Of a DNA stretch of 64,000 bases, positions 24,405 through 37,020 are shown in pieces (positions within the stretch are counted from its first letter, which is position 1; each line of letters begins with the position of its first letter). The translations under genes and the position numbers were made by a program. This DNA is from Pipra filicauda (lineage: Eukaryota; Chordata; Aves; Passeriformes; Pipridae): the NCBI RefSeq assembly GCF_003945595.2, contig NW_024104348.1, positions 1,147,648-1,211,647 of the forward strand, written 5' to 3'. The notes under the pieces were generated by a model. The model searched no databases. It saw only the letters and a list, made by a program, of their open reading frames with translations, and had not been told where the DNA came from.

Positions 24405-25005
24405 TGTGTTGGGAGCAGCTCTGCAGAGAAGAACCCAGGCTTCCAGCGGACAGCAAGATAAACAGGAGCCAGGAAGGGGCAACAAAGACCAACCACACAC
24501 TGGGCTGCAATAGCATGAATGTGTTCAGCAGGTGAAGGACAGTGATTATTCCCCTTTACCTGTCACACATGTAGCCACATCTGGAACACTGAGTCCACTG
24601 TTGTATTCCCCCATACGAGAGATGACAACAAGCTCAAGAGGAGCACATGATGTCCAAGGGGAGGCTGAGGGAGTTAGGTTTGTTCAGCCTGGCAAAGACA
24701 AGGCCAAAGGGGTTGATTTTAGCTACAAACTGGGAGGCTACAGAGACATCAGAGCCAGAGTCCTCTTGGAGAGGCACAGCAAAAACAGTCACACTGTTTG
24801 AATCAAAGAAAATTCTGATTAACCATAAAGAAAAAAATGCTTCTCTTCACAGTGGTGGTTCAGCACTGGAACAGGTGTCCTGAGAGGCTGGGAGATCCTT
24901 CTCCTTGGAGATGTTCACAGGTTGTCCGGACAAGACCATGAGCATCCTGATCTAGCTCTGGAGCTAGCTGTCTAAATCTTTCTTAGAGTCTGTGATTCTG
25001 TACAG
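24405..25005 (+). mobile_element. CR1 LINE, 3' 0.6 kb
   Basis: Runs in CR1 order from a degraded GGAGCAGCTCTGCAGAGAAG, through GGAGGCTGAGGGAGTTAGGT, TTGTTCAGCCTGGCAAAGAC and TTCAGCACTGGAACAGGTGT, to a GAGTCTGTGATTCTGT end. The reverse-transcriptase part is absent (5'-truncated). Confidence 0.9.
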
Positions 25006-28000
25006 CCTTGGTCAGACATCCAGTATAGACAGGATCAGAATTGTGTGTACCCAAGGAACTTTAAAGAACTTTGCTGTCATGAACTGAAATACTCATAGAG
25101 TTTTGGCTCCTCCAAGGCCACTATCTGGGATTCTGTAATGTCACAATTTTGAAATTAGATAGAACATAAATGACAAAGTTGGTTTTAGGTATTTGTACTT
25201 GCTTTTAAACCTGTCACATAACTTCTTGGAATTAAAGCCATGACAGTGAAGTCTATCCTCTTTAGTCTCTCAATTAATTTCCTAAACTTTCAATGCTTTT
25301 TATTTCAATTTTTTTCCCTTTTCTTTTTGTTTAAGATTCTGCAAACATTTCAGGGCACAGAATGTCCTTAGAGCATTTACAAACCCAAATTCAGAATTTA
25401 TCTGGAATTTCTAGATATTGTTGCATAATACTGCACAAAACAAGAACCCTGAAGCCTCTCTCTGGCATGTTGTCTCTGCAGATGTAATAGGAGTAAAATT
25501 GAGGAGCTGATTATTTTCTAATTATGTCTAGCAAATTGAGGAGGTTATAAATGGAAGCAAATCTTTACAGTGAAATCTAGTTTAGTCAAATGCTTTGCAG
25601 AGTAAGATTGCTCCCCCTAGTAAACTCTGTGAGAATTTCAGAACATCAGCTGATTAACTCACTCATAGTTTGTGTTGTAAAATAACACTCAGGGGTTTAG
25701 GTCCATTTCTTACTTTATATTTATCCTCTTCTCTAACCCAAACTGTAGGAGAAAATCTGCTACCTCAGTAACAATGCAAAAATAATTACAAGGAACTATT
25801 TTGACAAGTCTGTTCCAACTTTCTCGTCTTCAGATCGTCCTTTTCTCCTGCTGGACTGGAGGTGAACTGAGGTGAGTCAGCACGTACCTAGTAACCAATA
25901 CCACAGAGTCAGCAGTTATATGCACTAATTTTTTTTTGCCATAGTGCCCAACCTTACACTGAAATAAGTAAGGCAAATTACTGTTTCAGTTTGTGAGTGT
26001 GTAGATAAGCTGTCATTTATTAACATGCAACTTACACCTCCCTGCAATGTTTCAACACACTCCCACACGTTACCTCCAAAACACAGCTCACCAAACAGGG
26101 GAGCATTAGCTGGAGTGAGGTATGCATCTCAGTGCCAGAACACACAGCAACAAGACAAACAACAAGCAGGAGAGGATGAGAATATGCATGTCAAAGCGAC
26201 TCCATACTTCCTCCTCTAGCCCACAACTTTCAGGTTCCCAGCATTTTCATTGCATCAGCTTACAACCAAATTCATAATAGATTATTAAAAGCTGCACATT
26301 GGCATTAGTGTTTGCATGTCTTGAGTTTGCAGCATGTTACAGAGATGTACCTTCTTCCTTGCTGCAGAGTTCAGCCCTGCTCTCCTCCCCCGCACTCTAA
26401 CTGTGTGATTTTTTTCAGTACATGCCTGCGAGGCTTTGGGGCGGCCTGCCTTAGCCCGAATTTGTATAAAGAGTTTCTTGGAATCCAGCTACAGTTAATG
26501 AATCACATCATATCAGCTTCTATCAGCAATTGCAACACACTTCAGAGGATGTTTCCCCTGGTCTTCAGAAAAAGGACCCATGCTGGGCTTGCCTATCCAC
26601 ACCCATGAATCGCCAGCCTGATCCAAAGAAGGCAACAGAAACTAGGAAGCTCAGTGTAATTTGGAGCAATCTGGACAAACTGGAAACAACTAAGACAGGT
26701 ACCAGGAAACCTGGAAGAGAGGGATGGCCAGTCCCAGTGATGGCTGGGGAAACAGCGAGCTCAGCCCAGGCAGCCATGACAGAGAGATACAAAACTTTTC
26801 AGCAGGCTGAAAATAATGCTCAAGCAACATGAAGTAACTAGCTGGTGGTAAAAGAGAATAAAGAGGATAAGAAAGATTGCAGATCTTCTTTGCATGCAAA
26901 AGCATGCTGATATTGATCCTCTGGGGGTACCATGCCATTGTATGGCAAAGAAAAGAAAGCAAAGATTTTGGCTTTAGCAGCTGCACTGTTGTTCTGCTGC
27001 AGGTATGTTCAGTAGCAGAGGCTACTTCATTATTCAGAAACATGATGGTGAGTTATCTGATTAGAGAACTAAAGGTAGTTTTAAGGCAGATTACTTGAAT
27101 TGGTTTTGGTGGTTGATGAAATGTAAGATTTACTCTAATGAAAATGGTAAGAGTGGCAATGTAAAAATAAATGTTAGTATCATTTGAGAAAGTGCATTTG
27201 TGACTCCAGTAAGGTTGATTAGGATCAGAATATAGCAGGGCCACGGGCTGAAAATTATAGCATTTTGACAGAGACTTTTTAACAGGTATGGGATCCCCAT
27301 TCTGTAGCCAACAGAAGTCAAGAATGCTGCCTCCCACAGGGGCAAGGCACTGAAACAATTGTGCATAGCCTTTAGGAGGAGCAGTGTTTCCTTATTCCTA
27401 TAATGTTCAGAGCTTTCTGGAAACCAGGAACTGAAACTGGCTGAGATGGTAACAGCAGGATGACTGGCATCAATTTGCCTTGGTGAGAAAAAGCATCACC
27501 CTTCTCTTGTTGAGTTTCTGTTGTTTGGCTTGATAAACACTGTCTGGGAACTCAGTCTGGGAAAGATGATGAACCATAAACCAACCAAAACAGAGTTTTG
27601 CAAAAAAAGGGTAGGCAGCCTGACAGCTGACTACTCCTCATGATTTGTTAAAGGTGGGGTGTTTCTTTCACCTCGTTGTACTTAGTCATAGTCTAACCAA
27701 GCCAAAGGCACTGTCTTGCATTTCTACTAAAAAAAATAAATCCCTTAAAAGTATCATAAACATGCAAGCTCTTCTTATCTGGAAAAAAATAAAATTACTG
27801 GAAGAAAACTGGTTTAGAACCTGAGAACAGCAGTTTAAATGAAAATGAAAAAGACAGACAAACTGAAAATTAGGCTACACGCCTTGGAAAATATTAATTT
27901 GAACCCCAATAGTTAAGAGAAGCAGGTGAGGGTAATAAGGAAGACTGACATTCTGAGGACAGATCTAAGTTTTCTTCTTTTATCTGACATTAGTTTTAGA

Positions 28001-29584
28001 TTCATTTGCACAACTTTATGAATGTCTCTGTGGACCTAATTAAAAGTTTGGGTTTTAACTACCTGCAACCAGAGAGACTCATCTGGAAAGGAACAGAGTA
28101 GCTACAACTCTCATAGTCCTTGAAGGAACTCAGCAGTGCTCAGACCCTCTTGGGGCAGGGATCACTCTGGGGTCTTGCTGAGAATCATGGTGTTGACTTC
28201 TGAAAATCATGTATTTATTGTTCCCTGTGCAATGGTAGATGAGGCACTGTCCCACCTGAGCTCTTCCTTAGGGTGGCAGTGCTGAGACACTCCACCTGGG
28301 GACATCATTTGTTTTTGCTTAATTTATTCTGATGCAACTGCAGCTCCTGGGAGAAAACACAGAAAAGTTCATTCTCTTATGAAGTTCTCCAAAGGAGACA
28401 CCATCCCAAGCTGATGCTGCACACACTTCATCCCCAGTGTACCCAGGCTGCCACTCATTTCATCCTTCTTATCCCATCTCATGTTTGGCCATCTAGATTA
28501 ACATTTTGCATCTATGTCAATTAGGAGCCCAAAGCTCATTTTCAGGATAGTGAGGTGAGTAACTATTAGATCAATACGCTTTTCCAAAGATGCTTATTGC
28601 AAAAAGTAAACTCTGGAAACCACCATCTCAGAGTGAATGAATAAACTGGAGCTTGTTTAGACAGAAGAACTATGGCAGACAGTCAATATATGTGTGGTCA
28701 GAGGTAGCAGGTAAGCTTCAGAATGTGTTCTAGCATTGAACTCTTGAGGTTGTTTCAAGATATTTTTCAAGTAAGTTAGTTGGAGGTGAAAGAAAAGAGA
28801 AATCTGTCATTAATGGTGGGAAAAAACTATGTTTTAGGAACCATGTATAGCAACTTGTTGAACTGGATAGTAAGGGAGCAGGTGCTCAATAGAAAAGCCA
28901 TTCAGCTGTTGCCTTCAGCATTCTCTAGCATCATTTCTACTTATTGTGTCACATAATTATATACATTTCATACTTCTATTATTTTGTTTCTTGTGTTCAC
29001 ATCATCTCTTTATACTTACCTGCCATAAGAGCAAAAACTAAAACAACTCAGTGAAAATTTGGCAAACTATTCTTCATATAAAGCCAAGCATTGCAGCACC
29101 ACAGCAAAATACAGGGTGAGATGCAGTACAATGTTACTGGTCCAGGTGTCCATGAATGCAGATTTACAGGAAATAGTTTCAAGACGAGTGGATGTAAAAG
29201 AAACAAACTTCTAATAGCTTTTCTGCATGAGGACCTGTTAGAGATAAGGGAAAGACCTGTCAGCCTGCAGGGATCCCTGTCTATAGATGTGTCATATATT
29301 TCTTCATTGTGTTCCATGGGTGACCAAAGCCCTTATCTGAATTCATGGCACAACAAAATCATGAGCTTCATGGAGGAACAGGAGCAAGAAGAGGACAGTA
29401 GCCCTATTATTCTTCCAATGAGCAGGCAAGCTATACCAGTCTGCTTCACTGCCCATTCCCATCTAGTTTTATTATTGGGGCTCCTCTAGAACAAATAATT
29501 GGCAGATGAGGTGACATTGAGCCCTCACTGTAAACGCGGGCCAAAAGCACCCTTATCACCTTCTGGGAGTCTCAGCGAAGATGT
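25006..29584. other. No recognisable gene
   Basis: No exon, RNA gene or clear element is visible. Scattered short frames on both strands (for example 26530-26832 plus and 29091-29489 plus) have no recognisable motif. Confidence 0.55.
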
Positions 29585-29700
29585 GGCATTAACAGAGGAC
29601 TTGTGCTTGGCTGAGGTCTCTGGAAGTCCTAGGAGTTACACTCGATGATCCTTGTGGGTCCCTTCCAACTCAGGACATTCTATTCTATTCTGTTCTTACC
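29585..29700 (+). mobile_element. CR1 LINE 3'-tail fragment
   Basis: Contains TGATCCTTGTGGGTCCCTTC and CAACTCAGGACATTCTATTC, then ATTCTGTT, which is the CR1 3' end with a short ATTCT repeat tail. Only about 100 bp remain. Confidence 0.8.
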
Positions 29701-30204
29701 TTTTGTGGCTCCTTGCATTCCCAAATCTTCATTCACAAAGCTTAGCCATGAAAAAAAAAACAAAATCCCTCATATTTACGTGTTTGTTGACCAATACAGC
29801 AGCTCCAGTCCTTGGATGCATGATTAAAAGCCTGATACCTCTGGTGCCCATAATGTTTTCCAAGCTGTATTTTTGTGGATCTATTTGGTACAAAGGCTTG
29901 TATTCAGAAATAAACTGCTTGTTAGAGCACATGCTAGCTGATGTGCATATTTATACCCTTTCCTTTATATTCAAACACTGAGAAGAGCTTCCTCCATATT
30001 CAGTTTTAGCAAGTTTCCTTTATTAGCAAAACCTCATTTTCCCAGAATGGGGAACATAGGCTGCAGATCTTGTGATAGCCTGAGCAACAAACCAGGCTAA
30101 GTACTCAGCTGTTCTTTCAGCTGAGTATGAATGGGAAATGTAATGAAGCTGCATCAAGTGGATGTGATACCAAAACATTTTCCCATGCTACAAAAGCTCT
30201 TCAC

Positions 30205-30425
30205 TGAATCACAAAAACATAAGAAAGCTGTTTGGAAGATCCAACCTCCTGCTCAGAGCTGGAGCATCACTAATTCTGCTTCCCATAACGATGGTCTTGT
30301 CTAACTGCATCCTGAAAGCCTCCAAGGCTGGAGACGACTTCACCACTCTGGATACCAGTTCCAGTGCTGTGCTGCCTGTTGGCGAAAGTTTTTCCTAATG
30401 CCAAATAGAACTCCCCAAGGTATGA
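30205..30425 (-). mobile_element. CR1 LINE fragment, reverse orientation
   Basis: Reverse-orientation CR1 signature: ATCCAACCTCCTGCTCAGAG, then GTCTAACTGCATCCTGAAAG and CCTCCAAGGCTGGAGACGAC, then TTTTTCCTAATGCCAAATAG. It is diverged and truncated on both sides. Confidence 0.85.
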
Positions 30426-32671
30426 TTTAGAGCTATTTACCATTACTGTTAATTTAATGGAACTGTAATAAACTTCTGTTATTTGGGAACTTCTGTCATT
30501 GGAAGGTGAGGGGCAAAGAGGAACAGGACAGGAAGGAGGAAAAACAAGATCAGTGCATGAAGACTATGTTGGAAAACAGCCTGTTAGAACACCATAAAGA
30601 CAAAGTAGTCTTCTTTACTCTTCTTTTGCACAGTCACAACGTGAAAGAGTTGAAGGAGCAGAGAGACAGAGGAGACCTTCTTTGCAATAAGCACCATTTA
30701 AATACAATGCCTTCCTTTGAACTGCTGTGCTCATTAGCCAGCAGTCTTTCTGTGCTAAGCAACTGCATTTGAACTGGTACAGAAACAAAAAGCATGAAAT
30801 CTACTGTCTTCTGTGGTATAAGGCAAGTGCTTGGCAGGCAGAGCCTATTGACCACTGCATTGCTAATGGCTTGAGCTGAGCTGACTGTAGGTAGCTGTGC
30901 AGTGAAACAGAGTTCAGCTTCCAGTATATCCTGACTTCCATTTTGGTTTCCATACAGATGGACAGAGGACCCATCTGCAACTGAGTGTGTGTATGACAAA
31001 TACCTTGTACTGCTGAGAGATACTGCTAGTAAAGCTTTGTTTATAATTTTTCTTTTGTGCTTGCTTTTTTTACCCCCTATGGCCTCATCAATCATCATAT
31101 CTCATTCACTACTTTAAGTTCACAGAAGACATCAGAATATCAGAGCAGTCAGTTCGAATGGGCTGCAGATATGAAACTTCGTTAGTGAGATAAATGAAAG
31201 GAAAGTTAGGAATCCATTCTTTTTCTATCATAGGAAGTGCACTAATGTAAACAGTTTTCTCTCTGCTGAGGATCTGGATAGATGATGTCTCTTACAACAG
31301 CTCTCTCTTACAGTCTCAAGAGGTGAGTAGTCAACTGGGAAAGATGTAACTGTACCAGATGCAGCTATGCACTTGACAGTTATAATAAGGATAGGCCACC
31401 CATACCTTTGAAGGATGTGAAGTCAAAGAAATTTATTAAGTGCCAGCTGGAAATATCAATGAAACTCTGCAATATGTGCATGTTCTTAAAAACTGATTTT
31501 ATTTGTTTTAGGCTTTGATGAATAGAACAGCCTTTTGTTGCCCAAAATTTGGAACAATGTGAATGTTGCATAAATTAGGTCACTGAGATAGGAGTCTTGA
31601 TATGTGTTTCTCAACACTACTGACGGACACTAAAATCAGAAGATCAACTTCACTGGAATTAAGTAATGCATATAATTGTATCTAAGAATTAAACTTTTTT
31701 TTCCAAGATGCTCCAAACCAAGGTTTTAACTTTTACTCAGGGTGGAGAAACAGTATCCATATTTTCTCAAATCACTACTGTGGATTTGAGAAATCACAAG
31801 TCTCATTTTGGAAGCTCCACGACTATTCCTAGAAGCACAATTGTTTTCCCAGACAACAACCTTCCTATGAATTTTTCACTTCAGGAGTTCATATTAGACT
31901 TAATAGTATCCATTTTGTGTCCAGACGTTGAGGACTGTGGAGCAATGGAAATGTCTGAATGGTGGATAGAATGCAAGATAAAATAGAGCTCTACATGTCA
32001 TTAGTTATGCATGGCATGGAAAGTAAAAAGGGCACAAGGCCACACTGAAAACAGTGAAGTCATTGGTAATAGAGGTTTTTTAATGTCCCACAACAATAGG
32101 CCCTAGTCAAAAGCAGAGTGATAAAACTGGGAGCAGACCAAGCCTGGGCACTGCTACTTGTCTCATGGGATATTTCTTTAGAGGAGAAAACCTGTGGAAA
32201 AGCATGAATTTTGACAACTCTGTTGCAGAGGAAGTTCAATAGTCAAAACAGTGTGCTGACATTCAGGCAGATAAATGGACTAACACCATTTTCCACTACA
32301 CTGAGGAAGAAAAAACAAAAGTCTAGAAATTCAGATAATAAGACAAAAGCAGAAATGTTTCCTTTTAGTCAACTGTGTCTGTGATGTTTGATGTGCTGGC
32401 AACATTAGGCAGGTATTCACATCTCTACCCAGAAACAATCTCCTCTGTTAGGCTGATTTTTTTTTTGAGATTCACTTCAGTTCAGGAACGGCTTCAAAAG
32501 AGTATGTTATTTAAAACTGTAAACACAAGATTTTTCTCTCCAGGAAAACAAAGCCAAACTGAGAATGAGAATAGAACTGGTAAGTACCTCAGCCATGACT
32601 GCAAAAAACACGTAGGCTGTTCCTGATGTCGCAACTCTGCAGTGTTGTAATTACACTGCATTTAAATGGAG
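30426..32671. other. No recognisable gene
   Basis: Nothing coding or repetitive is identified beyond short A/T runs. Confidence 0.55.
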
Positions 32672-33241
32672 GACTTGGCTGTCTATACTTGTTTTATTTG
32701 AGTCCTGGAAGTGTTATATGTGGAGCTGTTGAAGGCAGCACCTTGTCTGTGGCAGCCTGTGCAGTTGGCCATGGCCATGTCCCTTCCGTGGACAGGTGCG
32801 TGCGTGTCTCTGGGTTACACACCCAAACTCAGCCCTGGCTGAACTTGCAACCTGGGGAGCAGCAGCCATGAAAACCTGCCCTGGATGGGCTCCAGCAGTT
32901 GACAGCTGAGCAGGAGGAGTTACTGGGGCTGAACCCTGGTCATCCCTTAACTATACTTACACACTGAACTTGAAAAGTGACTTGGCCAGAAAGAAACTCT
33001 GGAACTTTCTTTTCTCCCCAGAAAAAAAAGCAGCTTGTGTAACTTTGCTGTTATTTTCTTTTACTTTCTGTCCTTGTTCTGTGATATATTTTCATCCTTT
33101 CATTCTTTGTTGCTGATCAGCTGCTTGCAGGAACTACCATGAGCTATCTTGGAAGGGCATGTTTTGTGTTGAAATCCTACAGAACAGTGGATAATATTTC
33201 AGTTCTATTCTTCTTGCAGTTGTTGTAGGATGTTATTCTGT
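32672..33241 (+). repeat. Dispersed duplicate, copy 1 of 2, unknown type
   Basis: This segment recurs at 45139-45692 with clear but imperfect identity throughout. Shared words include CTTGGCTGTCTA, GCAACCTGGGGAGCAGCAGC, CATGAAAACCTGCCCT, ACTTTCTGTCCTTGTTCT and GTTGTTGTAGGATGTTATTC. The flanks do not match, so the unit is about 560 bp. It has no CR1 tail and no obvious TG...CA ends. One frame reads PGSVICGAVEGSTLSV followed by cysteines spaced as in CD300/pIgR-like V-type domains, but that resemblance is weak. It could be an unrecognised LTR or a duplicated genomic segment. Confidence 0.75.
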
Positions 33242-33314
33242 TTTTGCCATGTCAAAAACAATAAAGATCTGGAAAAATTCCTTTCACAAAGGAAAAATAA
33301 AAACCAGATTTACC

Positions 33315-33430
33315 AAAAACCATAAGCTGGAAAGGGACCAGTGAAAGCCTCTAGCCAAATCTCCTGCTGACAACAGGGCTGACTTCAGTTAGGTGGGATT
33401 CCTTAAGGCCTTGTCCAGATGAGTTCTGAA
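33315..33430 (-). mobile_element. CR1 LINE fragment, reverse orientation
   Basis: CATAAGCTGGAAAGGGACCA and AGGCCTTGTCCAGATGAGTT bracket a diverged CR1 piece. It is abutted by a second CR1 tail. Confidence 0.75.
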
Positions 33431-33474
33431 CATAGAATCACAGAATGGGTTGGAAGGGACCTTTAAATATCATG
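33431..33474 (-). mobile_element. CR1 LINE 3' tip, cut by an ERVL
   Basis: CATAGAATCACAGAATGGGT then TGGAAGGGACCTTTAAATAT is the perfect start of a reverse-oriented CR1 3' end, but it stops after 44 bp where ERVL-derived sequence begins. This gives an order of events: CR1 first, ERVL remnant next. Confidence 0.85.
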
Positions 33475-34690
33475 ACTGCTGGAAACCACCTTGAAGGTAC
33501 TGGGTGGGGGGGGACTGTCAAGCATTAGGAGCTGCATTTAGCAAAGGCCACCTGGTTGGTCAACACCCGAGGCTCCATCAGTTGAGCTGACCCTGCCCAA
33601 TCAGAACCCTCACATACTGTAGATGAAGTCCCTGTGGTGCATATAAGAGGTATGTTAGGAAAGACTGTTTGGATTAGTCCTACCTCAAGTAAAGGCAAAC
33701 CCATCAGTGGGATTGTTTTTCCTCAAGGACCTGGTTTCACCTAGTGGGTAATAGAGAAAGATGGGGAAACACATTTTGTACCACAAGAGGTCCTAATTTT
33801 GAGTGAGAACTGTCTGTAATATTTCATTATATATATACAAATATATATATGTATAGTTAAAAAAGGTATTAATTTAGGCATGACATAAACGGTATAGAAT
33901 AAGGGGTGGATAACATCCTAGTTACAGGGGCCAGGACCAGTTTATCACTATGTGGGTATAACCAAAACTGTGTATTCTACACCCTCTATGTAATTTCTGA
34001 TGGATTGTAAACAAATGGATCATTTGCAGCAGCTGCCCAGGGCACACCTGACACCTCAGGCTACAAGCTGAGTGTTAAAGAAATCCTGTGAGGCAGGAGA
34101 GTGTTTCTTTGTCTTCACACCAATGACTCAGCTGTGACAACTCCCCTCCAGAGAGGCATAAGCACCTTCACACCCAGCCTGAGGGGTCACCTCTGCTAAT
34201 GGGCCACAATGGACTGGCATAATAGGCAGCTGCAACGACCTAGACCATCAAAGATTCTAAAACTATCCCATGACTCACAGAGTTAAATTACCCATTGTGA
34301 AACTCCCTATCCTGGGGGAGGTACTGGGAATTCCCACCTGAACCTAAGCATGTATAATCTTGGGGTTTGGGGACTTCTGGTACCACTCATGGGATCCAGA
34401 GGAGGACCAGAACTTTGACAGAGCTGCGACCATCATCTGGACCAACAGGTTTCCTTTGCTTTTACTTTGCACTCTGGGGGGCCATGTGGTGCTCAGCACA
34501 GGGGCTAATGAACACTGTTCTGTTCTTGTCCCAGGGAGCTGGGTTGTATATCTGGTTTTGTGGGTTAAAACCAGTTTTCGCAGTGTCATTGCATTTATTG
34601 TAGCCTTTTTAGTAAATTGTAACTCTGACTTGTAATCTCTCTTGAGTTGGGTTCATTTCTTCTGCTGGTTTACTTTTAAACCAGCACAGT
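33475..34690 (+). mobile_element. ERVL endogenous retrovirus remnant: integrase end plus 3' LTR
   Basis: The first part (to about 33810) is the decayed C-terminal end of a class III (ERVL) integrase. Short readable pieces such as ATWLVNTRGS and GKTVWISP are interrupted by in-frame stops. An A/T-rich spacer and a purine run (AATAAGGGG, near 33898-33906) follow, then a probable LTR starting TGG near 33907. It has a TATA-like TGTATAATC near 34350, a long 3' part, and an end in ...AAACCAGCACA at about 34688. The rest of gag-pol is missing. It is incapable of function; I describe it only as a fossil. Confidence 0.8.
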
Positions 34691-34867
34691 ACCTCAGCCT
34701 TCTCCATATCAGTTTGTTACCATTTCTCCTGTCTTATTTATTAGTGGGATGGGATATGACATTTTCTTTAGTCTTCCTTTTCTGGTCAATGTGTTTATAA
34801 AAGCCATTCTTATTATTCTTGCCAAATTCAGTTCCGGCTGTGCCTTGGCTTTCCTGATACCATCCCC
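34691..34867 (-). mobile_element. CR1 LINE internal fragment
   Basis: Read on minus, it contains TTGGCAAGAATAATAAGAAT, CCAGAAAAGGAAGACTAAAG and ATATGGAGAAGGCTGAGGTA. These are the same internal CR1 words seen forward near 54100-54240. The solo LTR to the right interrupts it. Confidence 0.8.
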
Positions 34868-35462
34868 TGTAGCTGGTAGTAGTTGGCTTCCTGCCAAACC
34901 CCCCAGACTACAGAAGAAAAGCTCCCAGAAGAGAGAGAAGAAAAAAAACGGAATAGCAAAAGCCATATAAAATATATGTATTTTACATATATCACATATG
35001 TACAATTAAGGTACTGTGTACATATGAACACAGGAACCCCAAATCGCTCCCAAAAGGGAAAGAGGGGAAGGGAAAAGGGACAGAAAGGGACAAAAATGAA
35101 CAAAAACAAAACAGGTATCCACAATTGAAAAACCCAGTAACCGACAAAGTAAAGAACTAGCAAAATCTCACCACTTCCCTTGAGAAAAGCAGGACAGTCA
35201 GACCCAGCCCAGCACCCTCCCCTCATGCATGGCAGACAACAGCAGTCGCTGCAGGCCTCAGCTCCAGATAAGCAAGACCAACACAGGGATCTACTGTTCC
35301 CAAACCTCACCGGAAGAGGAGAGAGAGAGAGGTCTCTCTGACTGGTTTATTTATACTTCATGTCACATAAAGGAATAGCACGGAATACTTCTCTGGTCAC
35401 TTCCCTAGTTCCTTCCTGGTTACAAGCTGGTCTCCAGGAAGGCCTAGACTGAAACTATCACA
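34868..35462 (-). mobile_element. Solo LTR of an ERVK-like endogenous retrovirus
   Basis: On minus it starts TGTGATAGTTTCAGTCTAGG and ends CCAGCTACA (TG...CA). It has a TATA-like GAAGTATAAATAAACC about 100 bp in, and a U5-like pyrimidine-rich part. The 6-bp ATCCCC stands immediately outside both ends (34862-34867 and 35463-35468), a perfect target-site duplication of the length used by alpha/beta-type retroviruses. At 595 bp with no internal region, it arose by LTR-LTR recombination. The long minus-strand open frame across it (34828-35310) is not a gene. Confidence 0.85.
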
Positions 35463-36923
35463 ATCCCCTTATGTTTAGAGCATAGTTACATGAGTTAGGA
35501 ACATGAAACTTCTGTTTCCTTGAGTCGCTGAGGGAGATATTTTTTCTACACTCCTCATATTGTACTCAGTACCTTTCCTTGGAGGAGAGAAAAAGCTATA
35601 TCTACCTACCCTTTAGTAGTGTAGGGAAGTCCTAAATTAAAGAAATACAGTACTGTGGGGTGGACAACCCTCACACAAAGTCAGTGTTTACACAAGGGCT
35701 TCCACCAACTGTGCTAACCATAATCTCAGTGCATGTCACTTAACGATCATACCCTTCTGGTGTTTGCACAAGTCTTCATCCATCTTCATAATTGTCCTGA
35801 CACAAGATGTGGTTTGGGAGGGTTGGGCCAGGCATTAAGAAAAACGTTTTCAGTAGGACTCTGTGCAGCGCGGGATCAGGTGTAGGATGTTGACTTCATC
35901 AATATTTTCAACACTTAGCCAGATAAAGTCACAGTGACTTGACATGGTGTTGCAGATAGTCTCACTTGAAGTAGAATTTCTGAACAATACACCACTGATT
36001 TTATGACACAGAAATCCATGAGCAATTGATAAATAACAAATGAATACTTACTTGTGCTTACAGCTCCAGCTTCTCAAGCAGAGGTTATCTTAATGTGCTT
36101 CCCTTCCCAGCTTGACTGGAAGCTATTTCCACCACCCTCCTTTATGTTCCTGTCATATTCATTCACTATCAGATGAGAGACATATCCGATGATATATTGA
36201 AGTTCAGACCATGACATCTTTGCTTAACATTAGTCCTTGACATCTTGTTAATCGTAATGACAGTGCAATAGAGAGTTCTGATGAAATTCCAGGCAAGTTT
36301 TAGCAGTTTTCTTCAAATACTGCAAGAATGGAATAAAAAAACCCTATCCTGATAGAGCCTATCATCCCCTCTCCTCCCCATTCATTTTAATGATTGATAT
36401 TATTTATTTTTCTAGGAAGCAGATATCCAAGCTATAGTGACCACAATAATCTGATAACGGCCACTGCAGTCTGCAAGTAATAGTCCAGCTAAAGATTAAT
36501 TATGTCAGCTATGCAAATAATTATATTCTTGAAGTGTTTGGTTTACTTTTTAACTTCTCTTGCAAGGACTATAAGTAAAAAGGAGTTTCTTGTACTAAGT
36601 CCCCTTTCTTTAAAACCCTTTTGCAGCTGGTCCCAGGGCCAAAGGCACTAGACTGTTGCACATCATGGCAACCAGTTCCTCAGGGCACACTGGTCCCAGC
36701 TTCATTGCCCACATCTTTCCAATCAGGGCCACGGTAACACAGTGTCCCATCCCCTGCCCCCCGCCCAAATTAAGGCCAGGTTTTCTTACTAACAGCAACC
36801 CCCCCCCCAACCCAACAAAGGAAGCCATTTAGGGTCAGCTTGCTGCAGCTGCATCCTGTCCCTCTCCAGAGGATGGCAGCAGAGCTCAAGCAACCCTGAA
36901 GGATCTTTTTCCCCACCCTGGTT
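35463..36923. other. No recognisable gene
   Basis: AT-rich DNA. A run of C (CCCCCCCCCAACCC, near 36800) and a GC-richer patch near 36630-36790 are the only departures. I cannot link them to a gene. Confidence 0.5.
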
Positions 36924-37020
36924 CATAGAATCACAGAATGGTTTGAGTTGGAAGGGACTTCAAAAACACCGAGTTCCAACCTCCAAAGTTCAGACCCTGC
37001 TGAGCTCCCTGCTATTTCCA
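36924..37020 (-). mobile_element. CR1 LINE 3'-end fragment
   Basis: CATAGAATCACAGAATGGTT then TGAGTTGGAAGGGACTTCAA is a clear reverse-oriented CR1 3' terminus. It degrades after about 90 bp. Confidence 0.9.

Noticed and set aside
34828..35310. 160-codon minus-strand frame
   Set aside because: Lies within the solo LTR and the CR1 next to it; composition is that of LTR pyrimidine and purine tracts, not protein.
35463..35475. AAGGGGAT next to the LTR read as a retroviral polypurine tract
   Set aside because: The ATCCCC word is repeated exactly on the other side of the LTR, so it is a target-site duplication and there is no internal proviral sequence.
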